Assembly: GCA_016290175.1 (NCBI GenBank)
Contig: JAEETD010000002.1
Span: 24,254 to 88,253, forward strand
Source of the DNA: Prevotella sp.
GTDB lineage: Bacteria; Bacteroidota; Bacteroidia; Bacteroidales; Bacteroidaceae
Reading direction: 5' to 3'
Length of the DNA stretch: 64,000 nt
Part shown: one piece after another, positions 30,155 to 40,520 of the stretch
Position numbering within the stretch: position 1 is the stretch's first letter
How the letters are laid out: each line of letters starts with the position of its first letter
The notes under the pieces: generated by a model
What the model saw: the letters and a program-made list of their open reading frames with translations, nothing else
Told to the model about the DNA's origin: nothing
The model's database searches: none
Program-made: the position numbers and the translations under genes

Positions 30155-33100
30155 ATGAAAAGAAAGATTTTCAGTAAACTGCTTATGGGAGCATTCCTGA
30201 TTGCTTCTGTAAGTATGTTCGTGTCTTGTAAGGATTACGACGATGACATCCAGAAGAACTCGCAGGAGATTGAGGCTCTGAAGTCCAAGCTCAACAGTGA
30301 GATCTCTGCTGCCAAGTCTGACTTTGCAGGTCAGTTGTCTACTGTCACTACTCAGATTTCTACTCTGAAGAGTGATATTGACGCAAAAATCGCCAAGTTG
30401 GCTACCGCTGATGACGTGAAGAGTGCTACCGCAGCTCTTCAGAAGGACATCGACGAACTGAAGGGTCTGACACAGCGCGTTGCTGTTCTTGAGACTCAGA
30501 TTGCTGCAATCGATGCACTTCAGAGCGATGTTGCCAAGAAGGCTAACCAGTCTGACTATGAGGCTCTCGCCAAGCAGGTGGGTGACCTTGCTGCTTTGAC
30601 AGGTAGCTTCGCTTTGGCTTCTGACATTCCGTCTGAGACTCAGATCAAGGCCTATGCTGAGGCTGTTGTGAAGTCTCTGGCTGTTCAGCAGGATGCCTTT
30701 GATGCTTATAAGAAGCAGGTTGAGGGTGATCTTGCCAAGCTGGCAACCAAAGATGAGATCAAGAATTTCCTCACCAAGGCTGAGGCTGCTGACTTTGTGA
30801 CTGCAGCTAAGCTGGAAGAAAGTCTGAAGGGTCTGGATATCGATGCTCTGAATACCAGCATCAAGAAGCTCAACGAGCTGATTGACGATTCTTATAAGGC
30901 AAAGCTCGATGAACTGATTAAGAACGCTCAGACCAAGGCTGACGTTGACGCTGCTGTTAGCGCTGCCATCAAGGAGCTCTCTGACGAGGTTACAAAGAAG
31001 TTTGAGGACCTGAGCAAGGATATTGAGAAGGAAATTGGTACTGAGATCAACGCTCTGTCCGCTTTCATTGCTAAGCAGTTGAAGAGCATCGTGCTGAAGC
31101 CCAACTTCTATTGGGAAGGTATCGAGGGTATCGAGGCTCCGTTCATCTATCAGACTCCTGTCTTCGAGGAGAAGGGTAATTACACCTTCAAGTACAATCT
31201 GACCAATGCTCCTGCAGGTACTCCTGCTGTTAACGTTTGGGTTGAGAAGTCAATGGGTTGGAAGGGCTTCGGTGACAAGCGTGAACTCGCTAAGTATGTG
31301 ATTGCTGGTCCTCGTGCCGCTCACTTCACGTATCCTGATCTTTTTGTTGGCACTACTGGTCCTGTGACGGATGGCCGTGGTTACTATCAGTATAATATGG
31401 GTGCAGTTAATACCAAGGCTGTTAGCAAGATTGATATCGCTTATGGTGCTAAGGCTAAGTATCACCTGAATCCGAGTACTGCTGATATCGAGGGTGCTAC
31501 CTTAGGCTTCTATGAGAATGACGCTCCTGTCTATACACGTGCTGCAGGTCTTAGCATCAATCCTCAGGTTGTTACTGACGGTGTGACCAGAGATGCAAAT
31601 GATAAGGGCATCCTGAATGTTCCTTTCACTGTTAACTATATGAATGTTGTTACCTACTTTGTAGATTGGACAAATTCTCAGACAACAAACTGGGAAGGTA
31701 ATCCAGGTGCTGCTAAAGAGGATTGGTCACAATTGTGGTATCCTGTGATTGGTGGTGCACAATATGGTAGGGTTGATCAAGATGCTTATTCTGGATGTAG
31801 CGATGATGTATATAACGGAAATCTGCCGTTTGTTGCTCTAAAGGTTGACGTTCCCGCTGACACAGAGAAGGGTATTGAGGCTTATAACGTGAACTCTGAC
31901 TATGCAGTAGTTGTTCCCGCTCTCTACGAGATCGTTGCTCTTGCTGACAAGGATCCTGAGGAAGATCTTGACCAGAATACATTCTTTAACAACGCTGCTC
32001 TTGCCAATTATCACGAGATCCGTAACAATCACCTCTATGAGACCGTAGGTTACGATGACAGTGGCATTACCGCTGAGGACGCTCTCCTTGCTAACCAGAA
32101 GTGGAATGATGTGCACGCTTATGGTGCTATTCCTATGCCTGCTACTCACAGAGTGCCTTACAATGGTTCTATCGACCTGTCTAAGTATGTTGAGACTCAC
32201 TTCAACTATCGCACTTTCGCACAGTATGGTAAGAGCTCGTATGATGCTGTTCTTGACACATGGGATGGCGGCCAGCTGATGAAGGAACTCGGTCTGGAGT
32301 ATCGTTACACCATCATCAATTACACCACTGGTGCTGAGACAACTTCTGAGTCTGCACACATCGAGCAGGATGCTACTACACCTAGCATTTTCTATCCTCG
32401 TTCTGTAACAGAAGATGGTAAGACCATTACTGGCAAGACTGCTACCCGTGAGGTTGTTGACCGTGAGCCGCTGATCCGTGTTGACCTGGTGAACACCAAG
32501 GGTAACAACGAGATTATCCGCTATGGTTATATCAAACTGCGTATCACTGAGACCGCTGCTGTGGATAAGGATATTGAGGTTGCTATTAACATGCCTGAGA
32601 TCTGGATGAACTGCGGTGACGAGGCAAAGATCACTTGGTCACAGGTTGAGAACCTGATCCTGGCTCAGCTTGGTGGTATTGATGTTGCTACTGGTAAGCC
32701 TGTAGGTATGACTAAGGGTGAGTTTGAGCGTGTCTACAAACTTGATGTTGAAGGTAACTATGCCTTCATGCCTTTCATCGATCCTACTAAGGTTGCTGGT
32801 GATACTGATCCCGCTGGTCCTCTGTATACTCCTAGCTGGACTGCTAAGCGCTATGTGAAGAACAATGGTGTTTATATTGCTGCTAAGACTGAGGCTACTC
32901 TGGCTAACTGGACTGCTACTGACAACCACTTCGGTGAGGTTTGGTACACTCCGCATGACAACTCTACTGAGGGTCACAACTGGGATGAGCAGACCAACGT
33001 TTTGATCTGGAACTTCTATCCTGGCACATTCGCTGGTGCTCGCGCTACGCTTGCAGCTCCTGTAGGTAAGACCGCTGCCGGTAACATGGATAATGCTAAG

Positions 33101-34732
33101 TATCAGAAGTTGATGGCTGTTTCAGGTGTTGACTATACAACTCAGGGTACAAGCACGAATGAGGTTTCTACTGTTGTCCGCTTCATCAACAAGCAGAATG
33201 GTACCTCTATTTGGGTAACCTTGAAGGTTCCTGGTACGAAGCTGCACTTCCAGTATGGTTATGTTGGCAATAAGAACTGGTCGCACTGGTTCAAGTTCAA
33301 CTCTGCAGAGGGAGGCGTAGAGTCTGCCGAGAAGTATAAGAATATTCTCTATGGTAAGGAATTCGATACACGTATCAACCCGTTCAAGCCTTCTAACGTG
33401 AACTATCGCTTCCTGAACGTTGATGACTTCAACCAGATGCTCACTGACCACTGGATGAATCCTGGTGCAATGATTAATTATGAGGGCACAGCTGGTAAGT
33501 TCTCTAACTTCGCTGCTGGTACTGCAGTTACATTCGAGTTTACAACTCCTGAGGATGGTAAGAACTCTCACAATCTGAGTGCAAATGCTGCTGGTGAGTG
33601 GAATCTTAAGGGTGTATCTGGAACAACCTGGACACTGAAGGTCGGTGCACATGGCGCTGCTTATGCTGCTGGTTCAGACGCTCTGTGGGTAGTTAAGAAG
33701 AACAATGTTCCTTACTTCGAGGAGGTTGCTTATCTGGATCAGAACATCGCTGGTGTTGCTAACAATGTGAAGATTCACTACCACGGTCTTGAGGCTGCTG
33801 CTCCTAACCTCTATCCTGCTGCTACTGACCTCGTCAACCTGATGGGTGCATACGATGAGCAGGGTAACGAGCGCTTCAGCACGACCAGCAATGAGCTGAC
33901 CAACCTGAGCAAGGCTTACTTCCTGGAGGAAAACGAGAACCGTGCATTCACCGCTTACATTAAGATCAGCGTTACACACTGGTGCTACGATCCTATCATC
34001 TCGAAGCAGTACTTCAACGTTCGCTTCCACCGTCCTATCAACGTTGTTGCTAAGGAGTATAACTGGAACGACCGTAACCTGAATGATAACTATATCAACA
34101 TCAAGGATCTGATTGAGGTTGTTGACTGGAACCGCTTCCCCGTTGTTCCTTACAACAATGCAGCTGTCAAGGCTAACAAGAACCTCTTCGGTATTGACTT
34201 CCCGAGCTATGCTGAGGTCTATGCTAACAATAAGGTTAAGCAGCAGAACCTGGGTATCCCGTTCGAGTTCTACGGAATTTCTGAGCTTGCTATCCGCTAC
34301 GGAGAGATTCGTTCTGATATGCCGAAGCCGATGACTGTACGTAACAACCTCGCTGGTACTCTTGCAAACCTGACTGCAAACTCGGTTAAGATCAGTGAGA
34401 TTCCTGCTCTCGTTAGCCCACGTGAGGCTCCTGCAGGCTATAAGACTATCACTCTGTTGAATGCAAACGGCACTATCGCAGGTTGGGGTCCGAACGATTA
34501 CAACCAGAGTAACTACAATGCAGCTGCTCCTGGCAACACTCAGTACGGTCGCATCTACTTCAACAACGATGGTTCGGATACTCAGTTGTTCCACATCTTC
34601 CTGCCTATCGCTGTGAAGTACAATTGGGGTAACATCGCTTATGATAAGATCCTCGATCCGACAGGTGCTAAGCTTGATAAGGATTACACTCAGGTTGTCT
34701 GGGCTGTGATTACTGTCAACGGTACTCACTAA
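30155..34732 (+). CDS. Large (1525 aa) surface lipoprotein with N-terminal coiled coil
   Basis: Lipobox SVSMFVSCK; heptad-like N-terminus (EIEALKSKLNSEISAAKSDFAGQL...); biased codon use (gct, ggt, aac) suggests high expression. Confidence 0.85.
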   Translation: MKRKIFSKLLMGAFLIASVSMFVSCKDYDDDIQKNSQEIEALKSKLNSEISAAKSDFAGQLSTVTTQISTLKSDIDAKIAKLATADDVKSATAALQKDIDELKGLTQRVAVLETQIAAIDALQSDVAKKANQSDYEALAKQVGDLAALTGSFALASDIPSETQIKAYAEAVVKSLAVQQDAFDAYKKQVEGDLAKLATKDEIKNFLTKAEAADFVTAAKLEESLKGLDIDALNTSIKKLNELIDDSYKAKLDELIKNAQTKADVDAAVSAAIKELSDEVTKKFEDLSKDIEKEIGTEINALSAFIAKQLKSIVLKPNFYWEGIEGIEAPFIYQTPVFEEKGNYTFKYNLTNAPAGTPAVNVWVEKSMGWKGFGDKRELAKYVIAGPRAAHFTYPDLFVGTTGPVTDGRGYYQYNMGAVNTKAVSKIDIAYGAKAKYHLNPSTADIEGATLGFYENDAPVYTRAAGLSINPQVVTDGVTRDANDKGILNVPFTVNYMNVVTYFVDWTNSQTTNWEGNPGAAKEDWSQLWYPVIGGAQYGRVDQDAYSGCSDDVYNGNLPFVALKVDVPADTEKGIEAYNVNSDYAVVVPALYEIVALADKDPEEDLDQNTFFNNAALANYHEIRNNHLYETVGYDDSGITAEDALLANQKWNDVHAYGAIPMPATHRVPYNGSIDLSKYVETHFNYRTFAQYGKSSYDAVLDTWDGGQLMKELGLEYRYTIINYTTGAETTSESAHIEQDATTPSIFYPRSVTEDGKTITGKTATREVVDREPLIRVDLVNTKGNNEIIRYGYIKLRITETAAVDKDIEVAINMPEIWMNCGDEAKITWSQVENLILAQLGGIDVATGKPVGMTKGEFERVYKLDVEGNYAFMPFIDPTKVAGDTDPAGPLYTPSWTAKRYVKNNGVYIAAKTEATLANWTATDNHFGEVWYTPHDNSTEGHNWDEQTNVLIWNFYPGTFAGARATLAAPVGKTAAGNMDNAKYQKLMAVSGVDYTTQGTSTNEVSTVVRFINKQNGTSIWVTLKVPGTKLHFQYGYVGNKNWSHWFKFNSAEGGVESAEKYKNILYGKEFDTRINPFKPSNVNYRFLNVDDFNQMLTDHWMNPGAMINYEGTAGKFSNFAAGTAVTFEFTTPEDGKNSHNLSANAAGEWNLKGVSGTTWTLKVGAHGAAYAAGSDALWVVKKNNVPYFEEVAYLDQNIAGVANNVKIHYHGLEAAAPNLYPAATDLVNLMGAYDEQGNERFSTTSNELTNLSKAYFLEENENRAFTAYIKISVTHWCYDPIISKQYFNVRFHRPINVVAKEYNWNDRNLNDNYINIKDLIEVVDWNRFPVVPYNNAAVKANKNLFGIDFPSYAEVYANNKVKQQNLGIPFEFYGISELAIRYGEIRSDMPKPMTVRNNLAGTLANLTANSVKISEIPALVSPREAPAGYKTITLLNANGTIAGWGPNDYNQSNYNAAAPGNTQYGRIYFNNDGSDTQLFHIFLPIAVKYNWGNIAYDKILDPTGAKLDKDYTQVVWAVITVNGTH

Positions 34733-34773
34733 TCTCTGAAAGATTCTAATATCAATTAGAAGCTGAATAACCC

Positions 34774-34813
34774 AAGGGGGAGCTTCCCAGAGCAGGGATG
34801 CTCCCCCTTCTTT
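34774..34813 (+). terminator. Intrinsic terminator (or attenuator) after the surface lipoprotein gene
   Basis: aagggggagc ... gctcccccttcttt. Confidence 0.75.
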
Positions 34814-34834
34814 AAAGAAAGGATATATAATAAG

Positions 34835-35368
34835 ATGAAAAAAACGAGTTTATTTCTCGTCATTCTGATGATGCTGATGACTGTGTTCACTGGCTGTAGT
34901 GACAAGAAGGCACCAAAGCATCATAAGAAGGAATATACATTCTCCAAACAGGATTCTGCTGATGTGATGAACCTGGTGAATCAGTTCGTGAACCGCCTGG
35001 ATAGCAATGACATCAGAGGTGCTGTGGAGATGCTCAATATTCTGAAAGGCGACAGTATCATTCCTCTGGAACCTATCCAGCAGCGCCGTCAGGCTATGGC
35101 TCTGAATATGGTGAAGGGCGTGAAGTATGAGGTGCAATACCTGACCTTCAGGACCGACAAGGATAATGAGGTGAAGATGGAAATCACGCTTTTCGATAAG
35201 GAAGTGGATGATCCCAGGCCGAACAAGACCGCTTTCTATTTCCGTCCTGTCAGGTTTGAGGGACAATGGTTCCTGACCACTAAGGATAATATTACCGATC
35301 GTACGAACGGTAATACCTTTGATGATGATGAAGAGGAAGAAGAGGATGACAAGACTGACGAGGAATAA
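34835..35368 (+). CDS. Lipoprotein of unknown function with acidic C-terminus
   Basis: Lipobox MTVFTGCS; DDDEEEEEDDKTDEE tail. Confidence 0.7.
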   Translation: MKKTSLFLVILMMLMTVFTGCSDKKAPKHHKKEYTFSKQDSADVMNLVNQFVNRLDSNDIRGAVEMLNILKGDSIIPLEPIQQRRQAMALNMVKGVKYEVQYLTFRTDKDNEVKMEITLFDKEVDDPRPNKTAFYFRPVRFEGQWFLTTKDNITDRTNGNTFDDDEEEEEDDKTDEE

Positions 35369-35376
35369 GTTTTAAA

Positions 35377-36519
35377 ATGAATGGAATTATGAAAAGAATG
35401 AAGACAATCCTGGCTGCTGCTCTGCTGATGCTGAGTTCAACGGCCATGGCCCAGGCTACCTATGAGGCAGCTGACGGTACGAAGTACGAGTTCCAGAAGC
35501 ACATGTTCCTGAACCTTGAGGGCGGTGCCCAGTACACGCTTGGTGAGGCTAAGTTCAAGGACCTCATCTCTCCGAATGTACAGCTGGGTCTGGGCTATCA
35601 GTTCAGCCCTGTGTTCGGTGCCCGTCTGCAGGCTAATGCCTGGCAGTCAAAGGGTGGATGGACCGCTGACGTGCTTCCCGCTGACTACAAGTGGAAGTAT
35701 GTTGCTCCCGGCATCGACCTGATGTTTAATCTGAGCAACCTGTTCAGTGGCTGGAATCCAAACCGTGTGTTCAATCTGACCGCTTTTGTCGGTGGTGGTG
35801 CTAACATCGCTTTCTCTAATGACGAGGTAAACGATATCGCTGCTAAGATCCAGCGTGAGACTTGGAGTCACTACAACCTGGAGTATCTCTGGGACGGTAC
35901 AAAGGTAAGTCCTTTCGGCCGCGCTGGTCTGGAGGCTGCCTTCCGTCTGAGCGACGCTGTTGCTCTGACCCTCGAGGGAAACGCCAATATCCTGGGTGAC
36001 AAGTACAACTCAAAGAAGGCTGATCATCCCGACTGGTACTTCAATGCACTGGTAGGTCTGAAGATCAATCTGGGCAAGACCTATAACAAGATCCTGCCTC
36101 CTCCTCCCGCACCAGAGCCCACTCCGGAGCCCGTTGTTGAGCCCGAGCCCGTTGTTGCTCCCGCTCCCGCTCCTGTCGTAGAGGAAGTGAAGATTGAGCC
36201 GCTCCGTCGTGACATTTTCTTCGAGATTAACAAGACCATTATCCGCGACACTGAGGCACAGAAGGTGAAGGACGTAGCCGACTATCTGGCTAAGTATCCC
36301 AATGCCAAGGTTCAGGTGACTGGTTATGCTGATGCCGGAACAGGTAATGACAAGATCAACGACCGTCTGGCCGCTGGCCGTGCTGATGCCGTTGTGAAGG
36401 CCCTGAAGGAGAAATATGGTGTTGCTGAGAGCCGCATCTCTTACGATTCTAAGGGTTCACGCGTACAGCCATTCGCTGAGAACGACCTCAACCGTGTGTC
36501 TATCTGTATCGCAGAGTAA
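35377..36519 (+). CDS. OmpA family outer-membrane protein
   Basis: Beta-barrel N-terminus, Pro-rich linker (PPPPAPEPTPEPVVEPEP), OmpA-like C-terminal domain (GYADAGTGNDKINDRLAAGRADAV). Confidence 0.9.
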   Translation: MNGIMKRMKTILAAALLMLSSTAMAQATYEAADGTKYEFQKHMFLNLEGGAQYTLGEAKFKDLISPNVQLGLGYQFSPVFGARLQANAWQSKGGWTADVLPADYKWKYVAPGIDLMFNLSNLFSGWNPNRVFNLTAFVGGGANIAFSNDEVNDIAAKIQRETWSHYNLEYLWDGTKVSPFGRAGLEAAFRLSDAVALTLEGNANILGDKYNSKKADHPDWYFNALVGLKINLGKTYNKILPPPPAPEPTPEPVVEPEPVVAPAPAPVVEEVKIEPLRRDIFFEINKTIIRDTEAQKVKDVADYLAKYPNAKVQVTGYADAGTGNDKINDRLAAGRADAVVKALKEKYGVAESRISYDSKGSRVQPFAENDLNRVSICIAE

Positions 36520-36544
36520 TCTTTGTGTTACACAATCATCAGAT

Positions 36545-36576
36545 CCGCGGAAGTCGGTTGACTTCCGCGGTTTTTT
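36545..36576 (+). terminator. Intrinsic terminator
   Basis: ccgcggaagtc-ggtt-gacttccgcgg tttttt, perfect 11-bp stem. Confidence 0.9.
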
Positions 36577-36591
36577 AAATCTCGGATAGTT

Positions 36592-37017
36592 ATGAAGGTA
36601 TTTATATATTCATTATTGTTCCTGTTACTGATGGGTTGCGGAAAGAAAGTCCAGCAAACAACGCGGGAAGAGGAAAAACCGGATGTACCCTTGGCTGAGA
36701 TAGAGTTCCCGGAAGGCACCAACTATAATTTCGGCAACTATTATGAGCGTGTCGTAAAGACACATGACTTTCTGGTACATAATCCAGGAAAAGTGCCCTT
36801 GATCATTAGCAAGGTGGAGACTGTATGTCCCTGCACTCAGGCTACATATCCGGAGAAGCCTATCCTTGAAGGACAGACTGATACGATTCATGTAGCTTTT
36901 GACGGCAATGGGTTTGTTGAAGGCCATTGGTACAAGAGTATCAGGATATTTGCCAATATTGCGGGTGACACGAGAGACCTACAAATCCATGGCGCCTACT
37001 TTGACGCTAATAAGTAA
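36592..37017 (+). CDS. DUF1573-domain lipoprotein
   Basis: [48 protein letters not shown]. Confidence 0.85.
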   Translation: MKVFIYSLLFLLLMGCGKKVQQTTREEEKPDVPLAEIEFPEGTNYNFGNYYERVVKTHDFLVHNPGKVPLIISKVETVCPCTQATYPEKPILEGQTDTIHVAFDGNGFVEGHWYKSIRIFANIAGDTRDLQIHGAYFDANK

Positions 37018-37021
37018 GAGT

Positions 37022-37753
37022 ATGATAACAATTGAGAATATCCATAAGAGTTTTGGCGCGTTAGAAGTGCTGAAGGGCATCGACCTTCATATTGATAAAG
37101 GTGAGGTGGTGAGTATCGTCGGTCCTTCGGGTGCCGGTAAGACGACGCTGTTGCAGATTATTGGCACGTTGGACAAACCTGATGCAGGTCGTGTGGTGGT
37201 AGATGGTATTGACACGAGCAAGTTGTCGACCAGGAAACTGAGTGATTTCCGTAACCAGCATCTGGGGTTTGTCTTTCAGTTCCATCAGTTGCTGCCGGAG
37301 TTTACGGCGCTGGAGAATATCATGATTCCCGCTTATATTGCTGGTGTTTCACAGAAAGAAGCCAAGAAGCGGGCGAAGGAACTGTTGGCGTTTATGGGAT
37401 TGAGTGAGCGTGCGTCGCATAAGCCTAATGAACTCTCCGGTGGTGAGAAACAGCGTGTGGCAGTGGCCCGTGCCCTCATCAACAATCCTGCTGTCATCTT
37501 GGCTGATGAGCCCTCAGGCTCCCTCGACTCCAAGAACAAACAAGAGTTGCATCAGCTCTTTTTCGACCTCCGCGACAAATTCGGTCAGACGTTTGTCATT
37601 GTTACCCACGATGAGGGCTTGGCGGAATTAACAGACCGCACGATTCATCTAAAAGACGGCGTTGTTGTTGGAGAATCCGCAAAAAAAGAGGAAGAATCAG
37701 TGGACGAGGTGGAGACCATCGTCACTGATGGTGATAATCTGTCGCTTGTATAG
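37022..37753 (+). CDS. lolD: ABC transporter ATP-binding protein (LolD-like)
   Basis: [58 protein letters not shown] 37022. Confidence 0.88.
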   Translation: MITIENIHKSFGALEVLKGIDLHIDKGEVVSIVGPSGAGKTTLLQIIGTLDKPDAGRVVVDGIDTSKLSTRKLSDFRNQHLGFVFQFHQLLPEFTALENIMIPAYIAGVSQKEAKKRAKELLAFMGLSERASHKPNELSGGEKQRVAVARALINNPAVILADEPSGSLDSKNKQELHQLFFDLRDKFGQTFVIVTHDEGLAELTDRTIHLKDGVVVGESAKKEEESVDEVETIVTDGDNLSLV

Positions 37754-38323
37754 GTCACCGATGGCTTGCTTGAAGACTTTCTTGGAGACACCGAAGCGGG
37801 CAGCAATCTCTTCGGCGGGTGACTTGTCGCCAAGGTCGCAATAACCGTCGTGCTCGTAGAGGTAGCGCAATAGTTCTTCCGAGAAATCCAGGGCCAGTTC
37901 ATGGCCCGTTTTCTTTTGATAGCGTTCTACCTTTGCTGTCGCCATCAACCGGTGGGTTTTCTCGTCTTCCATCACGTAAACATAGTATTTCTTGCCTCGT
38001 TCCATACGCTGTTTCTGTTCACGGAAAGGGCAGAACAGGTCTTTCATCAGTCCCCACTTCAGGAAGGCCCCGAATTCATTCGTCCATGCGCACTCCATCC
38101 ACGCAAACTCTCCGACCTTGGCTATCGGATGTTCTGTGGTAGCGATGGTGCGCTCATCCTGATCGAGATAGATAAACACCTCTATCTCATCGCCGATGCG
38201 CATCTCTTTCATCACGTAGCGGTTTGGCAACAGGATGTTCCCTTCGTCGCCTCCGTCCAGATACAGGCCGTAGTCTGTACGTTTCTTGATTCTTAGTGTA
38301 TGATATTCTCCTAATTTCAGCAT
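37697..38323 (-). CDS. CvfB-like S1 RNA-binding / winged-helix protein
   Basis: [49 protein letters not shown]-terminal winged-helix-like [23 protein letters not shown]. Confidence 0.85.
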   Translation of the reverse strand: MLKLGEYHTLRIKKRTDYGLYLDGGDEGNILLPNRYVMKEMRIGDEIEVFIYLDQDERTIATTEHPIAKVGEFAWMECAWTNEFGAFLKWGLMKDLFCPFREQKQRMERGKKYYVYVMEDEKTHRLMATAKVERYQKKTGHELALDFSEELLRYLYEHDGYCDLGDKSPAEEIAARFGVSKKVFKQAIGDLYKRQIITISDDGLHLVH

Positions 38324-38325
38324 GA

Positions 38326-40485
38326 TTAACTTCTTTTCTTATGAATCCATTGTGAGATGGTGGTATAGAGCGATGTCTCCTCATGGTGCTGGGCCTCGGT
38401 GAAGCTCATGCGGTCATCCTTCTGGTCGCCGTACTGATCTGGGAAGATGATCATGAGATTCTTGCCAGAGAAGTATTTCTGCAATTCGTCAGGCAGTCGC
38501 TCCAAGGCATTTTTGTAAGAGATGGTGCCTTTACGGGCGGTAATGACGACAAACATGTGGTCTTCCTGAATGGTAGCCGCCAGTTGTGGCAGTTCGTTCC
38601 AATGGGCCATGGGCGTATATTCTGCACGGACATTGGGATGGCGGTTGTTGATGTATTCGGCAATCAGCATGAGTGACTCCTCACGGCCATGGAATTGGAT
38701 ACGACAGTCGAGTTGTCCTGCTAAACGACTCAGACGCTCCAGCCAACGGTGGAAACCGGGTTCGAACTCAGCCCGTGAGGGTACAGCCACCTGGATGCGT
38801 CGCAGGGTGTTGAGGGGCTGCACGAAGCGGATGAGGATGATCTGGCGGTTCAAACCATTGTAGAGGCTCTGGATAAAATCACCCCAGAACTTCGGATTAC
38901 GTTCCGTATGGACGTGCATACCCATGATAATCTCGGAACTGCTGAACTCGCGGAAGGCGTGTTTGATGCCGTTGGCGATGTTAGAGGCCAGGCGTACTTG
39001 CGTCTGCATCTGTAATTCAGCAGCGGAAGCCTGTTTCTGCAACTGCTCTAACAGACGGAGTCCTGTTTCACGGTGGGCCACAGACTTTTCGTCATCATAG
39101 ACCACATTCAAGGCCACGAGACCTCTGTTCAATCGTTGGTTACGCATGAGTAATGCGATGGACAGCAGTTGGGGCGCTATTTCCTTGTATTTGACGCATA
39201 GCAGGATCTTCTCGTCATCGTCAGGAGAGTTGCTGTTCGTCGTTGCACCGGGATAGGAGATGGCATCGCGGTTCTGGGTGAGCACAATCTGCTGGGAGGC
39301 ATGGTCGGTCATTATGGTGGAGATAATACAGGTGACGAGAATCATCATGACGACACCATTCAACATGTCGCTGTTGACGAGGTAGACGCCAGGGGATACC
39401 TCCAGACGCATGCCCACCATCACCATCGCGATGGCACCGGCCGCATGGGCTGACGTCATGCCGAACATCATATTTCCGTCGCGCTGTGGCAGTCGGAAGA
39501 TCAGACTGGAGATATAGGCGGCCACAGCTTTGCCGAAGGTGCCGAAGAAGGCGATGAGACACACCACCAACAAGACCTCAAAGGACGTGAAGACGGTGCG
39601 CACATTGATCAGCATGCCTACACCAATGAGGAAATAGGGGATGAAGACCGCATTACCGATGAATTCGATACGGTTCATCAGTGGTGACACCTTCGGGATG
39701 TATCTGTTCAGGATCAGTCCTGAGAAGAAGGCACCGAAGATTCCCTCCAGACCAATGGCTACCGAGAGTGCTGCCGAGAGGAACATGACAGCCAGTACGA
39801 AGATATACTGCATGACCGCATCGGAATAGCGGCGTAGGAAATAGCGGGCCAGACGGGGGATGAGCCAGATAGAGCCGGCGATGAATACCGCGAGGGATAA
39901 GAGGAAAGAGAAAAGGGATAAGAGGAGAGAGGTATGGCCGGAGTCGGTTTTGCTGGCGGTGAAGAGGGTAGAGAGGGCCGCAATCATCACCAGGGCCAGG
40001 AAGAGGGATATCATCGAGGAACCGACGGAGAGCTGGACGGAAGGATGTCGCTGCAGGCCGTATCGGCTGACGATGGGGTAGGCGATGAGGGTGTTGGAAG
40101 CCATGATACAGCCTAAGAGGAAGGAGGCGGGATGACTGTAGCCCAGGAGGGTCTGTGACATGACGTAGGTGAGGACCAGAGGTACGAAACACGTGAGCAG
40201 ACCGAAGATCAGAAACTGGCGGGAGTTGCGCTTGACACTCTCCAGATCCATCTCCAGACCTGCCAGGAACATGATATAGTAAAGACCGACGCTTCCGAAG
40301 ATTTCGAAGGAGACATCGCGCTCCAGGATATCCAGACCGTATTTGCCGATGACGACACCTGCCAGTACCATACCGATGATGTGCGGGATGCGCAGCTTGC
40401 TCATGATGATTGGTGCAAAGAGAATGATCATCAGCACGACGAAAAAAATCATCGTGGGGTCAGAGATAGGGAAATAGTTGGGCAT
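38326..40485 (-). CDS. CPA2-type cation:proton antiporter with C-terminal universal-stress-like region
   Basis: RIPHIIGMVLAGVVIGKYGLDIL, GAFFSGLILNRYIPKVSPLMNRIEFIGNAVFIPYFLIGVGM. Confidence 0.88.
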   Translation of the reverse strand: MPNYFPISDPTMIFFVVLMIILFAPIIMSKLRIPHIIGMVLAGVVIGKYGLDILERDVSFEIFGSVGLYYIMFLAGLEMDLESVKRNSRQFLIFGLLTCFVPLVLTYVMSQTLLGYSHPASFLLGCIMASNTLIAYPIVSRYGLQRHPSVQLSVGSSMISLFLALVMIAALSTLFTASKTDSGHTSLLLSLFSFLLSLAVFIAGSIWLIPRLARYFLRRYSDAVMQYIFVLAVMFLSAALSVAIGLEGIFGAFFSGLILNRYIPKVSPLMNRIEFIGNAVFIPYFLIGVGMLINVRTVFTSFEVLLVVCLIAFFGTFGKAVAAYISSLIFRLPQRDGNMMFGMTSAHAAGAIAMVMVGMRLEVSPGVYLVNSDMLNGVVMMILVTCIISTIMTDHASQQIVLTQNRDAISYPGATTNSNSPDDDEKILLCVKYKEIAPQLLSIALLMRNQRLNRGLVALNVVYDDEKSVAHRETGLRLLEQLQKQASAAELQMQTQVRLASNIANGIKHAFREFSSSEIIMGMHVHTERNPKFWGDFIQSLYNGLNRQIILIRFVQPLNTLRRIQVAVPSRAEFEPGFHRWLERLSRLAGQLDCRIQFHGREESLMLIAEYINNRHPNVRAEYTPMAHWNELPQLAATIQEDHMFVVITARKGTISYKNALERLPDELQKYFSGKNLMIIFPDQYGDQKDDRMSFTEAQHHEETSLYTTISQWIHKKRS

Positions 40486-40488
40486 AAG

Positions 40489-40520
40489 CCCCCTAAGTTA
40501 GGGGGTTGGGGGTCTGAACG
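40489..40520. repeat. Left arm of the G/C-run inverted repeat
   Basis: ccccctaagttagggggttgggggtctgaacg. Confidence 0.92.

Noticed and set aside
33674-34729. 351-aa minus-strand ORF
   Set aside because: Antisense of the large lipoprotein gene whose codon bias keeps that frame open; no domain recognised.
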